From: Clostridiales bacterium
GTDB lineage: Bacteria; Bacillota; Clostridia; Peptostreptococcales; Anaerovoracaceae
NCBI GenBank assembly: GCA_009778945.1
Contig: WRFF01000011.1
Coordinates: forward strand, 1-18,606
Direction of reading: 5' to 3'
Length of the DNA stretch: 18,606 nucleotides
The notes beneath the pieces were generated by a model. The model was not told where the DNA came from. It did not search any database and was given only the letters and a program-made list of their open reading frames with translations. The position numbers and the translations under genes are program-made. Of this stretch, positions 5,893 through 14,278 are shown in pieces (position 1 is the first letter of the stretch; each line of letters starts with the position of its first letter).

Positions 5893-6479
5893 GATCCTAC
5901 AATTCCTTCCAATTCACCGAGCAATTCATCAACGCCCGTCCTTTTGAGCGCCGAGACAGGGAGGAGCCTGTCGTCTTTCGCCGCGCCGAGCGCCTCGCGA
6001 ATACGTTTGAGCTGCCGTGCGCGCTCGTTTGTCCCAACCTTATCCGCCTTCGTGCAGACGATCAGCCCCGAGAGGCGGTAATGCCTCAGATAATCGTAGA
6101 GCTGCACATCCTGAACCGAGGGGTCATGCCGGATATCGACAAGCAGCGCCACGCGCCGCAGCGTCTCCCGCGTCTCAAGATAGGACTCGATCATCTTTCC
6201 CCATTTCTCCGAGACGGACCTCGCCACGCGCGCGTACCCGTAACCGGGCAGATCGACGATGCGGAAGGCGTCTCCGTTGATCGCATAAAAATTGATCGTC
6301 TGGGTTTTGCCGGGGCTGCCGCTGATATAGGCAAGCTTCTTTCGCCCCGTAAGGAGATTGAGCAGCGAGCTCTTGCCGACATTGGAGCGTCCCGCGAACG
6401 CGATTTCGGGCGGCCCGGCTTCGGGATACTGGGCGGCGCGCACCGCCATCGCGAGGAGCTCCGCCTGCCCTATCTTCAT
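5889..6479 (-). CDS. engB: Ribosome-biogenesis GTPase EngB (YsxC/YihA)
   Basis: The 196-residue TrmE-Era-like GTPase is needed for assembly of the 50S subunit. All G motifs are present: G1 GRSNVGKS (30-37), G2 region KTQTINF (58-64), G3 DLPGYGYA (76-83), G4 TKADK (143-147) and G5 SAL (176-178). The start at 6479 is chosen because MKIGQAE is the normal N-terminus and the ATG overlaps the lon stop as ATGA. The frame stays open upstream to 6839, but only as a low-complexity Arg/Gly-rich shadow of lon. The lon-engB order is the classical Firmicutes arrangement. The stop overlaps the start of hpt, so lon, engB and hpt are probably translationally coupled. Confidence 0.96.
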   Translation of the reverse strand: MKIGQAELLAMAVRAAQYPEAGPPEIAFAGRSNVGKSSLLNLLTGRKKLAYISGSPGKTQTINFYAINGDAFRIVDLPGYGYARVARSVSEKWGKMIESYLETRETLRRVALLVDIRHDPSVQDVQLYDYLRHYRLSGLIVCTKADKVGTNERARQLKRIREALGAAKDDRLLPVSALKRTGVDELLGELEGIVGS

Positions 6480-8923
6480 GAGACGCCCGCCGTCGCCGTC
6501 CGCTTTGTCCCGCCGGCCCGCGAAGCGGCGCCGGGTTGGGCCTTCTTCTTTTTCGCCTTCGGCTTTGGTTTCTTTGTCAGAACGTGCGGGATCGCGTCTT
6601 TCATATGATCGATCAACACGAATTCCATGACTTTTCGCACCTCGTCGGGAAGCTCCTCCAGATCGCGTCCGTTTTCGCGCGGCAGCAGCACCTTGCGAAT
6701 TCCCGCGCGGTGCGCCGCAAGCACCTTCTCCCGGATGCCGCCGACCGGCAGCACCTTCCCGAGCAGCGTGATCTCTCCCGTCATCGCGACCGCCTGTCTC
6801 GCAGGTATCTTCGTCAGCGTCGAAAGGATTGCGAGGCACATCGTCACGCCCGCGGAGGGGCCGTCTTTCGGCGTCGCGCCCTCCGGGATATGGATATGGA
6901 TATCGTATTTGTCATAAAAATCGCGCGAAACGCCCACCTGGTCCGCAATGGAACGGATATAGCTGATGCCCGCCCGGGCGCTTTCTTTCATCACGTCGCC
7001 AAGCTGTCCCGTCAGGCTGACACTGCCCTTCCCCGCCACCGCAGAAGTCTCGATCGAAAGCGTCGCGCCGCCGACCGCCGTCCATGCGAGCCCCGTCGTC
7101 ACACCGACCAGGCCCTCATCTTCAATGACGTCATAGTGGAAGACCGGCTTCCCGAGATAAGCCGCGAGGTTCTTTGAGGAAATCTTCACATGTTTCGCGC
7201 GCCCCTCCACAATACGCCGCGCCGCCTTGCGGCAGATGCCCGCGACGCGCCGTTCAAGGTTCCGCACACCGGATTCACGCGTATAAAAATTGATGATATC
7301 ATGCAGCGCGCTCTCCGAGATCCGCAGCGTCTCCTTCGACAGCCCGTGATCCGCAAGCTGTTTTGGAATCAAATGCCGTTCCGCGATTTTCACCTTTTCA
7401 TGTTCCGTATAACCGGGGACTTCTATGAGCTCCATCCGGTCAAGCAGAGGCCGGGGAATCGTATCCAACGCATTTGCCGTCGTAATAAAGAAAACCTTGG
7501 AGAGGTCAAACGGAAATTCCAGATAGTGGTCCGTGAATTCTTTGTTCTGTTCCGGATCGAGCACCTCAAGCAGCGCGGACGCCGGGTCTCCCCGAAAATC
7601 GTTTCCGACCTTATCAATCTCGTCAAAGAGAAAGACCGTGTCCATCGTTTTGGCTTCCTTCATCCCGTTGATGATGCGCCCGGGGATCGAACCGATATAC
7701 GTGCGGCGGTGCCCCCGGATCTCAGCCTCATCGCGCACGCCGCCAAGCGACATGCGGACAAAAGAGCGCCCCATTGCCGTTGCGACAGATTTCGCGATAG
7801 AGGTTTTGCCGACGCCCGGCGGGCCGACGAGGCAGAGGATCGGCGCCTTGACATTCGGCGCGAGCTCCATCACGGCGAGGTATTCAAGGATGCGTTCCTT
7901 GACGTCTTTGAGCCCGTAATGGTCGTCGTCCAGCTGTTTTTCCGCTGCCTTCAGGTCGATCGATTTCGCGGTATATTGATTCCACGGCAAATCGAAAACC
8001 CAGTCGACGTAAGCGCGTATAACCGTCGCCTCGGCGCTTCCGGGCTGCATCCGGGAAAGCCGGTCGATTTCTTTTTGGATCTTTTCATGGATCTTCTTGT
8101 CGAGCTTCAGCTCTTTCAGTTTATCGTTCAGGTCTTTTATCTCGCTTACGGCTGAATCGTCTACACCCAATTCCTCCTGAATGGTCTTGAGCTGTTCGCG
8201 CAGATAATATTCTTTTTGATTGCGGTTGAGCTTGGTGCGGACTTTCTTCCCCAGCTCTTCCTCGATCTTGAGTATCTCTGTTTCCTTGCGGACGATTTCG
8301 TTCAGCATCGTGAGCCGTTCTTCCAAATCAAACAACTCCAGAATGCGCTGCTTGGCTTCTACCTTAATTTCCATATGCGCGGCGATCGAATCCGCCATTC
8401 TCCCGGGATGCGGGATGGATTCGACCACGGAGAGCGCTTCATCGGGAACGTTCGAGCTGGTTGCAACGTATTCTCCGAAGCTGTCAAGCAAAATCCGGGA
8501 AAGCGCTTCGAGCGGCGGCGGCGTTTCTTCCCATTCTTCTTCCAGAATTTCCGCAATCAGAGCCTCGATACACGGAACTTCCGCCATCGACTCAAGAATC
8601 TCTCCCCGGGTCAGCCCTTCCACGAGAACGCGTACCGAATCGCCCGGAAGCTTCAGCATCTGCTTGATCCGCGCAATAGTCCCGACCGTAAAATAATCTT
8701 CGGCGGTCGGGAGGTCCGTCTCCGCGTTTTTCTGCGTCACGAGAAAAATGTTTTGGTTTCCCAACATAGCCTTTTCGAGCGCGTTGACGGATTTTTCCCG
8801 CCCTACGTCGAAATGAAAAACCATGCCGGGAAACGCCGTCAGGCCGCGCAACGGTATGACGGGCATCATCTGACGCTCGCCCTCATACCAATACAGTCCG
8901 CTCTTCGGTTCCCGCTCTTCCAT
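6476..8923 (-). CDS. lon: ATP-dependent protease Lon (LonA)
   Basis: This cytosolic AAA+ protease degrades damaged and regulatory proteins. The 815 residues comprise the N-terminal substrate domain (about 18-215), a coiled-coil linker (about 215-300), Walker A GPPGVGKT (367-374), Walker B FLFDEIDK (431-438), and the protease domain with the catalytic dyad Ser690 (DGPSAG) and Lys733 (REK). Their spacing of 43 equals that of E. coli Lon. Residues 784-815 form a Lys/Arg- and Ala-rich tail (KPKPKAKKKK) beyond the usual end. AGGGA lies about 5 nt before the ATG. It sits 30 nt behind clpX, as in Bacillus-type clusters but without a lonB gene. No CIRCE or CtsR site is visible near the operon start. 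Confidence 0.97.
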   Translation of the reverse strand: MEEREPKSGLYWYEGERQMMPVIPLRGLTAFPGMVFHFDVGREKSVNALEKAMLGNQNIFLVTQKNAETDLPTAEDYFTVGTIARIKQMLKLPGDSVRVLVEGLTRGEILESMAEVPCIEALIAEILEEEWEETPPPLEALSRILLDSFGEYVATSSNVPDEALSVVESIPHPGRMADSIAAHMEIKVEAKQRILELFDLEERLTMLNEIVRKETEILKIEEELGKKVRTKLNRNQKEYYLREQLKTIQEELGVDDSAVSEIKDLNDKLKELKLDKKIHEKIQKEIDRLSRMQPGSAEATVIRAYVDWVFDLPWNQYTAKSIDLKAAEKQLDDDHYGLKDVKERILEYLAVMELAPNVKAPILCLVGPPGVGKTSIAKSVATAMGRSFVRMSLGGVRDEAEIRGHRRTYIGSIPGRIINGMKEAKTMDTVFLFDEIDKVGNDFRGDPASALLEVLDPEQNKEFTDHYLEFPFDLSKVFFITTANALDTIPRPLLDRMELIEVPGYTEHEKVKIAERHLIPKQLADHGLSKETLRISESALHDIINFYTRESGVRNLERRVAGICRKAARRIVEGRAKHVKISSKNLAAYLGKPVFHYDVIEDEGLVGVTTGLAWTAVGGATLSIETSAVAGKGSVSLTGQLGDVMKESARAGISYIRSIADQVGVSRDFYDKYDIHIHIPEGATPKDGPSAGVTMCLAILSTLTKIPARQAVAMTGEITLLGKVLPVGGIREKVLAAHRAGIRKVLLPRENGRDLEELPDEVRKVMEFVLIDHMKDAIPHVLTKKPKPKAKKKKAQPGAASRAGGTKRTATAGVS

Positions 8924-8953
8924 CTGTTCCCTGCTGTGATTTAATGACGCCGG

Positions 8954-10264
<1,311 letters not shown>

Positions 10265-10274
10265 AGTTCCCTCG

Positions 10275-10886
10275 TTATTTCGTTTTCTCCTCATCAGCCG
10301 ACGTATGGTGCTCGAGCACCTTATCGATCAGGCCGTATTCCATAGCGTCGCCCGCTGTCATAAAATTATCGCGATCCGTATCGACGGCGATGCGCTCGTA
10401 AGGCTGGCCCGTCCGCTCCGCCATGATGCGGTTGAGCTTTTCGCGCGTCTTGACGATATGATCGGCATGGATGCGGATATCTTCCGCCTGCCCCTGCACG
10501 CCGCCAAGCGGCTGATGGATCATGATCTCCGCGTTGGGCAGCGCGTACCGCTTACCTTTCGCGCCCGCCGTAAGCAGAAAAGCGCCCATCGACGCCGCCA
10601 TACCGATGCAGATCGTGCTCACGTCGGAACGGATATACTGCATCGTATCGTAGATTGCCAGTCCCGCCGTCACGCTGCCGCCCGGACTGTTGATATACAT
10701 ATTGATATCTTTCTCGCTGTCCTCGGCCTCGAGGAAGAGAAGCTGCGCGACAATCAGGCCCGCGACCGTTTCGTCGATCTGTTCGCCGAGCAGCACTATG
10801 CGGTCCTTCAGGAGCCGCGAATAAATATCATAGGACCGTTCGCCGTGGCCGGTCTGCTCAATGACATAGGGTATGGTAAGTGGCAT
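10275..10886 (-). CDS. clpP: ClpP, proteolytic subunit of Clp proteases
   Basis: The 203-residue serine peptidase assembles as a tetradecameric barrel and works with ClpX (next gene) and possibly ClpC. The catalytic triad is Ser99 in GMAASMGAF, His124 in MIHQPLGG and Asp173 in DTDRD, with the same spacing as E. coli Ser97/His122/Asp171. The oxyanion-hole segment SPGGS is at 67-71. GGAGGAG precedes the ATG closely. It begins 18 nt after tig and ends 10 nt before clpX, the conserved tig-clpP-clpX order. Confidence 0.97.
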   Translation of the reverse strand: MPLTIPYVIEQTGHGERSYDIYSRLLKDRIVLLGEQIDETVAGLIVAQLLFLEAEDSEKDINMYINSPGGSVTAGLAIYDTMQYIRSDVSTICIGMAASMGAFLLTAGAKGKRYALPNAEIMIHQPLGGVQGQAEDIRIHADHIVKTREKLNRIMAERTGQPYERIAVDTDRDNFMTAGDAMEYGLIDKVLEHHTSADEEKTK

Positions 10887-10904
10887 GGTCTCTCCTCCGT
10901 TCGT

Positions 10905-12224
10905 CTATTCGGCACTGTCCCCGGCCGCCGGCGTTTCCGGTTCCGTTGTGACCGCATTCTCATAAATATAATCGACGGCTTTCTTGCTCTTGATATCGTC
11001 TCTCAGCAGTTTGAGCTGAAAATCTCCGAGGACATCACGCAGTTTATCCGCCTCCATGCTGTACATTTCCGCCATCTTGGAGAGTTCCGCTTCCACCTCC
11101 TCATCAGTCGCGTCAAAACTTTCCTGCCGTACGATACCGCCTACGAGCAGGCGCATCTTCACGCGCTTATAAGCGTCCTCCTTCATGCGTTCGCGCAGCT
11201 CGTTCGGCGCCTGGCCCGTCAGCTCAAAAAACTGTTTGAGCTTGAATCCCTGCGATTCGACGTTACGCTCAAATTCCTTCAGCATATCCTGAAGCGTATC
11301 CTCCACCATCACTTCCGGCACGTCAATGTCGTTCGCCTCGAAAATCTTTTCGAGAATGGCGTCCTTCATCTCGCCTTCGGCACGGTCCCTTGCCTGCTCC
11401 TCAAGACTCCTTTTGATATCTGCGCGCAATTCGTCCAATGTGTCGAACTCGCTGATATCCTGTGCAAATTCATCGTTCAACTCAGGGCGTTCCTCGACTT
11501 TGACTTCGTTGATCTTCACATGAAAGACCGCCTCCTTGCCGGAAAGCTCTTCGGAATGGTATTCCTCGGGGAAGGTGACGGTCACGTCCATCTCCTCGCC
11601 GGCTTTCTTTCCGATCAGTTGTTCTTCAAACCCTTCGATAAAAGTACCGGACCCGATCGTAAGGTTGTACCCTTGATCCGTCCCGCCTTCAAACGCGGTC
11701 CCGTCGACAGAACCCGCATAATCGATATTCGCCATATCACCGTCTTCGACCGCCTTGTCCGTGACGACAAAGCGGGCGCCGCGGCTGACGGCTCCCTGCA
11801 GCTGCTGCTCAACGTCATCATCCGCGACCGTATAGCTCACCGCGGCGACGTTCACGCCTTCATAATCTTTCACCTCTACCTCAGGCGTCATCGGAACTGA
11901 GAATGTCACCGTAAAGCCTTCGCCGTGTTTCAGTTCGGGAATATCGGCCTGCGGGCGGTCGATCGGCTCGATTTCAAGTTCCATAAGCGCTTTGGGGTAC
12001 TCCGTCTGCAGCAGTTCCTCCAGCGCGTCCTCGTCAAAAACCGTTTCGCCGTAATGCTGCTCAATGATCTTGCGGGGCGCTTTGCCCGGCCGAAAACCGT
12101 CGATTTTAAACGATCCTTTGTTCTTTTTATATGCCTCGATCAGCGCGTTTTCAAACTCTTCCGCTTCGAACGCGACCTCGAACTTCGCGACGCCGGCTTC
12201 CTTCTCGATCAAACTTGCCTTCAT
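10905..12224 (-). CDS. tig: Trigger factor, ribosome-bound chaperone and prolyl isomerase
   Basis: Trigger factor binds the ribosome at the exit tunnel and shields nascent chains. The 439 residues start at MKASLIEKEA (12224), the standard N-terminus; the frame continues to 12269, but those 15 residues are not family-like. The ribosome-binding loop is GFRPGKAP (43-50). The FKBP-type isomerase domain (about 150-245) contains DGDMANIDYAGSVDGTAFEGG and FIEGFEEQLIG. The C-terminal part (about 250-425) is the helical chaperone cradle. The acidic end (AAGDSAE) is usual. It is the first gene of the proteolysis operon, and a promoter with an extended -10 lies about 95 nt upstream. Confidence 0.96.
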   Translation of the reverse strand: MKASLIEKEAGVAKFEVAFEAEEFENALIEAYKKNKGSFKIDGFRPGKAPRKIIEQHYGETVFDEDALEELLQTEYPKALMELEIEPIDRPQADIPELKHGEGFTVTFSVPMTPEVEVKDYEGVNVAAVSYTVADDDVEQQLQGAVSRGARFVVTDKAVEDGDMANIDYAGSVDGTAFEGGTDQGYNLTIGSGTFIEGFEEQLIGKKAGEEMDVTVTFPEEYHSEELSGKEAVFHVKINEVKVEERPELNDEFAQDISEFDTLDELRADIKRSLEEQARDRAEGEMKDAILEKIFEANDIDVPEVMVEDTLQDMLKEFERNVESQGFKLKQFFELTGQAPNELRERMKEDAYKRVKMRLLVGGIVRQESFDATDEEVEAELSKMAEMYSMEADKLRDVLGDFQLKLLRDDIKSKKAVDYIYENAVTTEPETPAAGDSAE

Positions 12225-12315
12225 AACTGCCGTTTCCCTTTCTGTTATTCTTGTCCCGGATAATTTCACAAATCCAAAACTGCGTGCCGGCCCGTCTGCC
12301 TGCCCTGAATTTATT

Positions 12316-12344
12316 ATTTTATCATTTTTGAAGCGATTTCGCTA
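12316..12344 (-). promoter_or_regulatory. Probable tig operon promoter with a dyad over the -35 region
   Basis: On the minus strand TAAAAT (12321-12316) is preceded by TGA, so TGATAAAAT is an extended -10. The -35 position at 17 nt has no match to TTGACA. It is covered instead by an inverted repeat AGCGA-n2-TCGCT (12332-12343), which includes a GAAATC half-site. The leader to the tig ATG would be about 85 nt. A GGAT...ATCC pair (12258-12275) lies within it but is too weak to call. Confidence 0.4.
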
Positions 12345-12367
12345 TTGCGTAATATGTTTCAAATAAT

Positions 12368-14143
12368 TTAAAACCGTGTGATCCCGCTGTACACCAAGCC
12401 GTGCACGCTGTCAATCGTCACAGTGGTGCCGCTCTTCAGGATATCCGTCGCGGCGCAAGCCGAAGTGATCACCGGGATTTCCAGCGTCAGCCCTACGATC
12501 CCCGCGTGCGATGTAAGCCCTGCATCCTCCGTAATGATGCCCCGGGTTCTTTTCAGCACCGCGAGAATTTTGTTTGTCGTATAGGGTATCACGAGAATAT
12601 CGCCGTCTTTGAAATTCTTCAGGGCTTCCTCTTCGTTTTTACAGACACACAGGTTCCCGTGGCATTCGGCGGAAACGCCGTTTCCTTTGCCGCATACCAG
12701 CACATCGCCCACAATCACAACTTTCAGGATATTGGTCGAGCCGCTTATGCCGACAGGGACTCCCGCCGCAAGGACAACAAGCTCCCCATTCTTCACAATC
12801 CCGGTATCGACAGCGCATTTCACGGCGTTTTCCATCAAATCGTCGGTGATTTCCGTCCTTTCCGTCATAGCCGGCGTGACGCCCCAGGAGAGGTTTAATT
12901 GACGATAAGTCTGTTCATCGGGCGTACAGCCGATAATGGGACAGCCCGGCCGGAATTTGGAAATCATGCGTGCGGTATTTCCGCTCTCTGTGACAGTGAT
13001 GATGGCCGCCGCGGAAAGGTCGTGGGCGGTTGTGACGGTCGCGTGGGAAATCGCATCGGTGATATTTTGGTTGGCGGCGGCATTGTTTCCGAAACTTGTG
13101 GCGTAATTGATATCGGCCTCGGTGCGGCGCACGATGCGGGACATTGTATCCACCACGAGGGCCGGATAGGCGCCGATGGTGGTTTCCCCGGACAGCATGA
13201 CGGCGGAAGTGCCGTCGTAAACCGCGTTTGCCACATCGGTAATCTCCGCGCGCGTCGGCCTGGGGTTTTCTATCATGGATTCGAGCATCTGGGTCGCGGT
13301 GATCACCATATGCCCGGATTCATAGGTCTTTTTGATCAGCATCTTTTGTATATGCGGCAGTTCCTCAAACGGTATTTCCACCCCCATATCGCCGCGGGCA
13401 ACCATGACGCCGTCCGTAACGCGCAGGATTTCGTCGATATTGTCCACACCCTGGCGGTTTTCTATCTTTGCGATGATTTTTATGTTGTGCCCGCCGTTTT
13501 GTTCAAGAATCCGCCGTATATCGAGCACATCATTCGCCGTGCGTACAAACGACGCGGCGACAAAGTCTATCCCTTTTGAAATTCCGAATTCAAGGTCCGA
13601 TTTATCTTTATCGGAGACGTACGGCATGGAAAGCGGGGCATCCGGGAGGTTGACGGATTTGCGGTCTTTCAGCAGCTCCCCGTGCACGACCGTACAAACG
13701 ACATCGTGCCCTTCCACATGCTCTACGCGGAGTTCGGCATTTCCGTCGTCGATCAATATGCGCATACCAGGTTTTACATCGGTCAGAATGTCCGCGTAGG
13801 AAACGGAGACGCGGGCATTGTCGCCTTCCACATCATCGGTGGTCAAAATGAAAGTCTGCCCGGTTTCGATTTTCGCGCTGCCGTTCGTGAATTTTTTCAG
13901 GCGTATCTCGGGGCCGCTGGTATCCAGTATGATGGCGAGCGGTATATTCCGTTCGCTGCGCACGCGTTTGATCTGCTCGATGCGCCGGCCGTGCTCCTCA
14001 TGGTCCCCATGGGAAAAATTGAGCCTGGCAATATCCATACCTGCGTCAATCATATCGCACAGCACGCTGTCGTTATCCGTAGCAGGGCCGAGCGTGCATA
14101 CGATTTTTGTCTTCTTCACTTGATTGGATGCGTCCATTTGCAT
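12368..14143 (-). CDS. pyk: Pyruvate kinase with C-terminal PEP-utiliser domain
   Basis: The enzyme makes pyruvate and ATP from PEP and ADP in glycolysis. The 591 residues start at ATG 14143, which has AGGAG 5 nt upstream; the frame continues to a GTG at 14176, but that lies inside the -10 box. Visible motifs are KIVCTLGPA, RLNFSHGDHEEH, MVARGDMGVEIP and TATQMLESM of the catalytic barrel, then the allosteric C domain. The last ~100 residues are the extra domain found in Bacillus and Geobacillus pyruvate kinases, resembling the phospho-histidine domain of PEP synthase, with its TSHAG motif (His546). It is a single-gene unit between the htrA terminator and the tig promoter. Its product feeds pyruvate to the oxidoreductase encoded at the right edge. 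Confidence 0.96.
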   Translation of the reverse strand: MQMDASNQVKKTKIVCTLGPATDNDSVLCDMIDAGMDIARLNFSHGDHEEHGRRIEQIKRVRSERNIPLAIILDTSGPEIRLKKFTNGSAKIETGQTFILTTDDVEGDNARVSVSYADILTDVKPGMRILIDDGNAELRVEHVEGHDVVCTVVHGELLKDRKSVNLPDAPLSMPYVSDKDKSDLEFGISKGIDFVAASFVRTANDVLDIRRILEQNGGHNIKIIAKIENRQGVDNIDEILRVTDGVMVARGDMGVEIPFEELPHIQKMLIKKTYESGHMVITATQMLESMIENPRPTRAEITDVANAVYDGTSAVMLSGETTIGAYPALVVDTMSRIVRRTEADINYATSFGNNAAANQNITDAISHATVTTAHDLSAAAIITVTESGNTARMISKFRPGCPIIGCTPDEQTYRQLNLSWGVTPAMTERTEITDDLMENAVKCAVDTGIVKNGELVVLAAGVPVGISGSTNILKVVIVGDVLVCGKGNGVSAECHGNLCVCKNEEEALKNFKDGDILVIPYTTNKILAVLKRTRGIITEDAGLTSHAGIVGLTLEIPVITSACAATDILKSGTTVTIDSVHGLVYSGITRF

Positions 14144-14167
14144 TCCTTCTCCTGTCTCTTCACTGTC

Positions 14168-14173
14168 ATTATA
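14168..14173 (-). promoter_or_regulatory. pyk: pyk -10 box
   Basis: A perfect TATAAT lies on the minus strand. The start would be near 14161, giving a leader of only about 18 nt that contains the RBS. At -35 there is no consensus, because the GC-rich arm of the preceding hairpin (14186-14204) occupies that position. Either the promoter is activator-dependent or pyk is partly read through from htrA. Confidence 0.45.
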
Positions 14174-14185
14174 CACTTAAATAGA

Positions 14186-14242
14186 AGCGCCGCGCCGACA
14201 CCGGCACGCAAACGCGCCGCGTTCCGGTATCGGCGCGGCGCT
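14186..14242 (-). terminator. Long hairpin behind htrA, probable intrinsic terminator
   Basis: Two 19-nt arms (14224-14242 and 14186-14204) are complementary over their full length with a single G-T pair in the minus-strand transcript. The 19-nt loop itself contains a perfect 13-bp palindrome, AACGCG-C-CGCGTT (14211-14223). The minus-strand transcript continues with TTCTATTT after the stem, a modest U-rich tract. It lies about 37 nt after the htrA stop codon. The stability and position favour termination of htrA transcription, and the weak U tract is the main doubt. Confidence 0.7.
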
Positions 14243-14278
14243 CTTATTTATTGATATATTGGAAAGCTCTGCGGTCTC

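Noticed and set aside
6480..6839. Extended N-terminus of EngB reaching back to 6839
   Set aside because: The extra ~120 residues are a frame-shifted shadow of the lon 3' end; the true start is the ATG overlapping the lon stop.
10305..11900. 531-codon plus-strand open frame across clpP and tig
   Set aside because: It spans two conserved genes and the gap between them in antisense, with no recognisable domain.
12258..12275. Rex operator in the tig leader (TTGTGAA half-site within GGAT...ATCC)
   Set aside because: Only one half-site is present; the second TTCACAA arm is missing.
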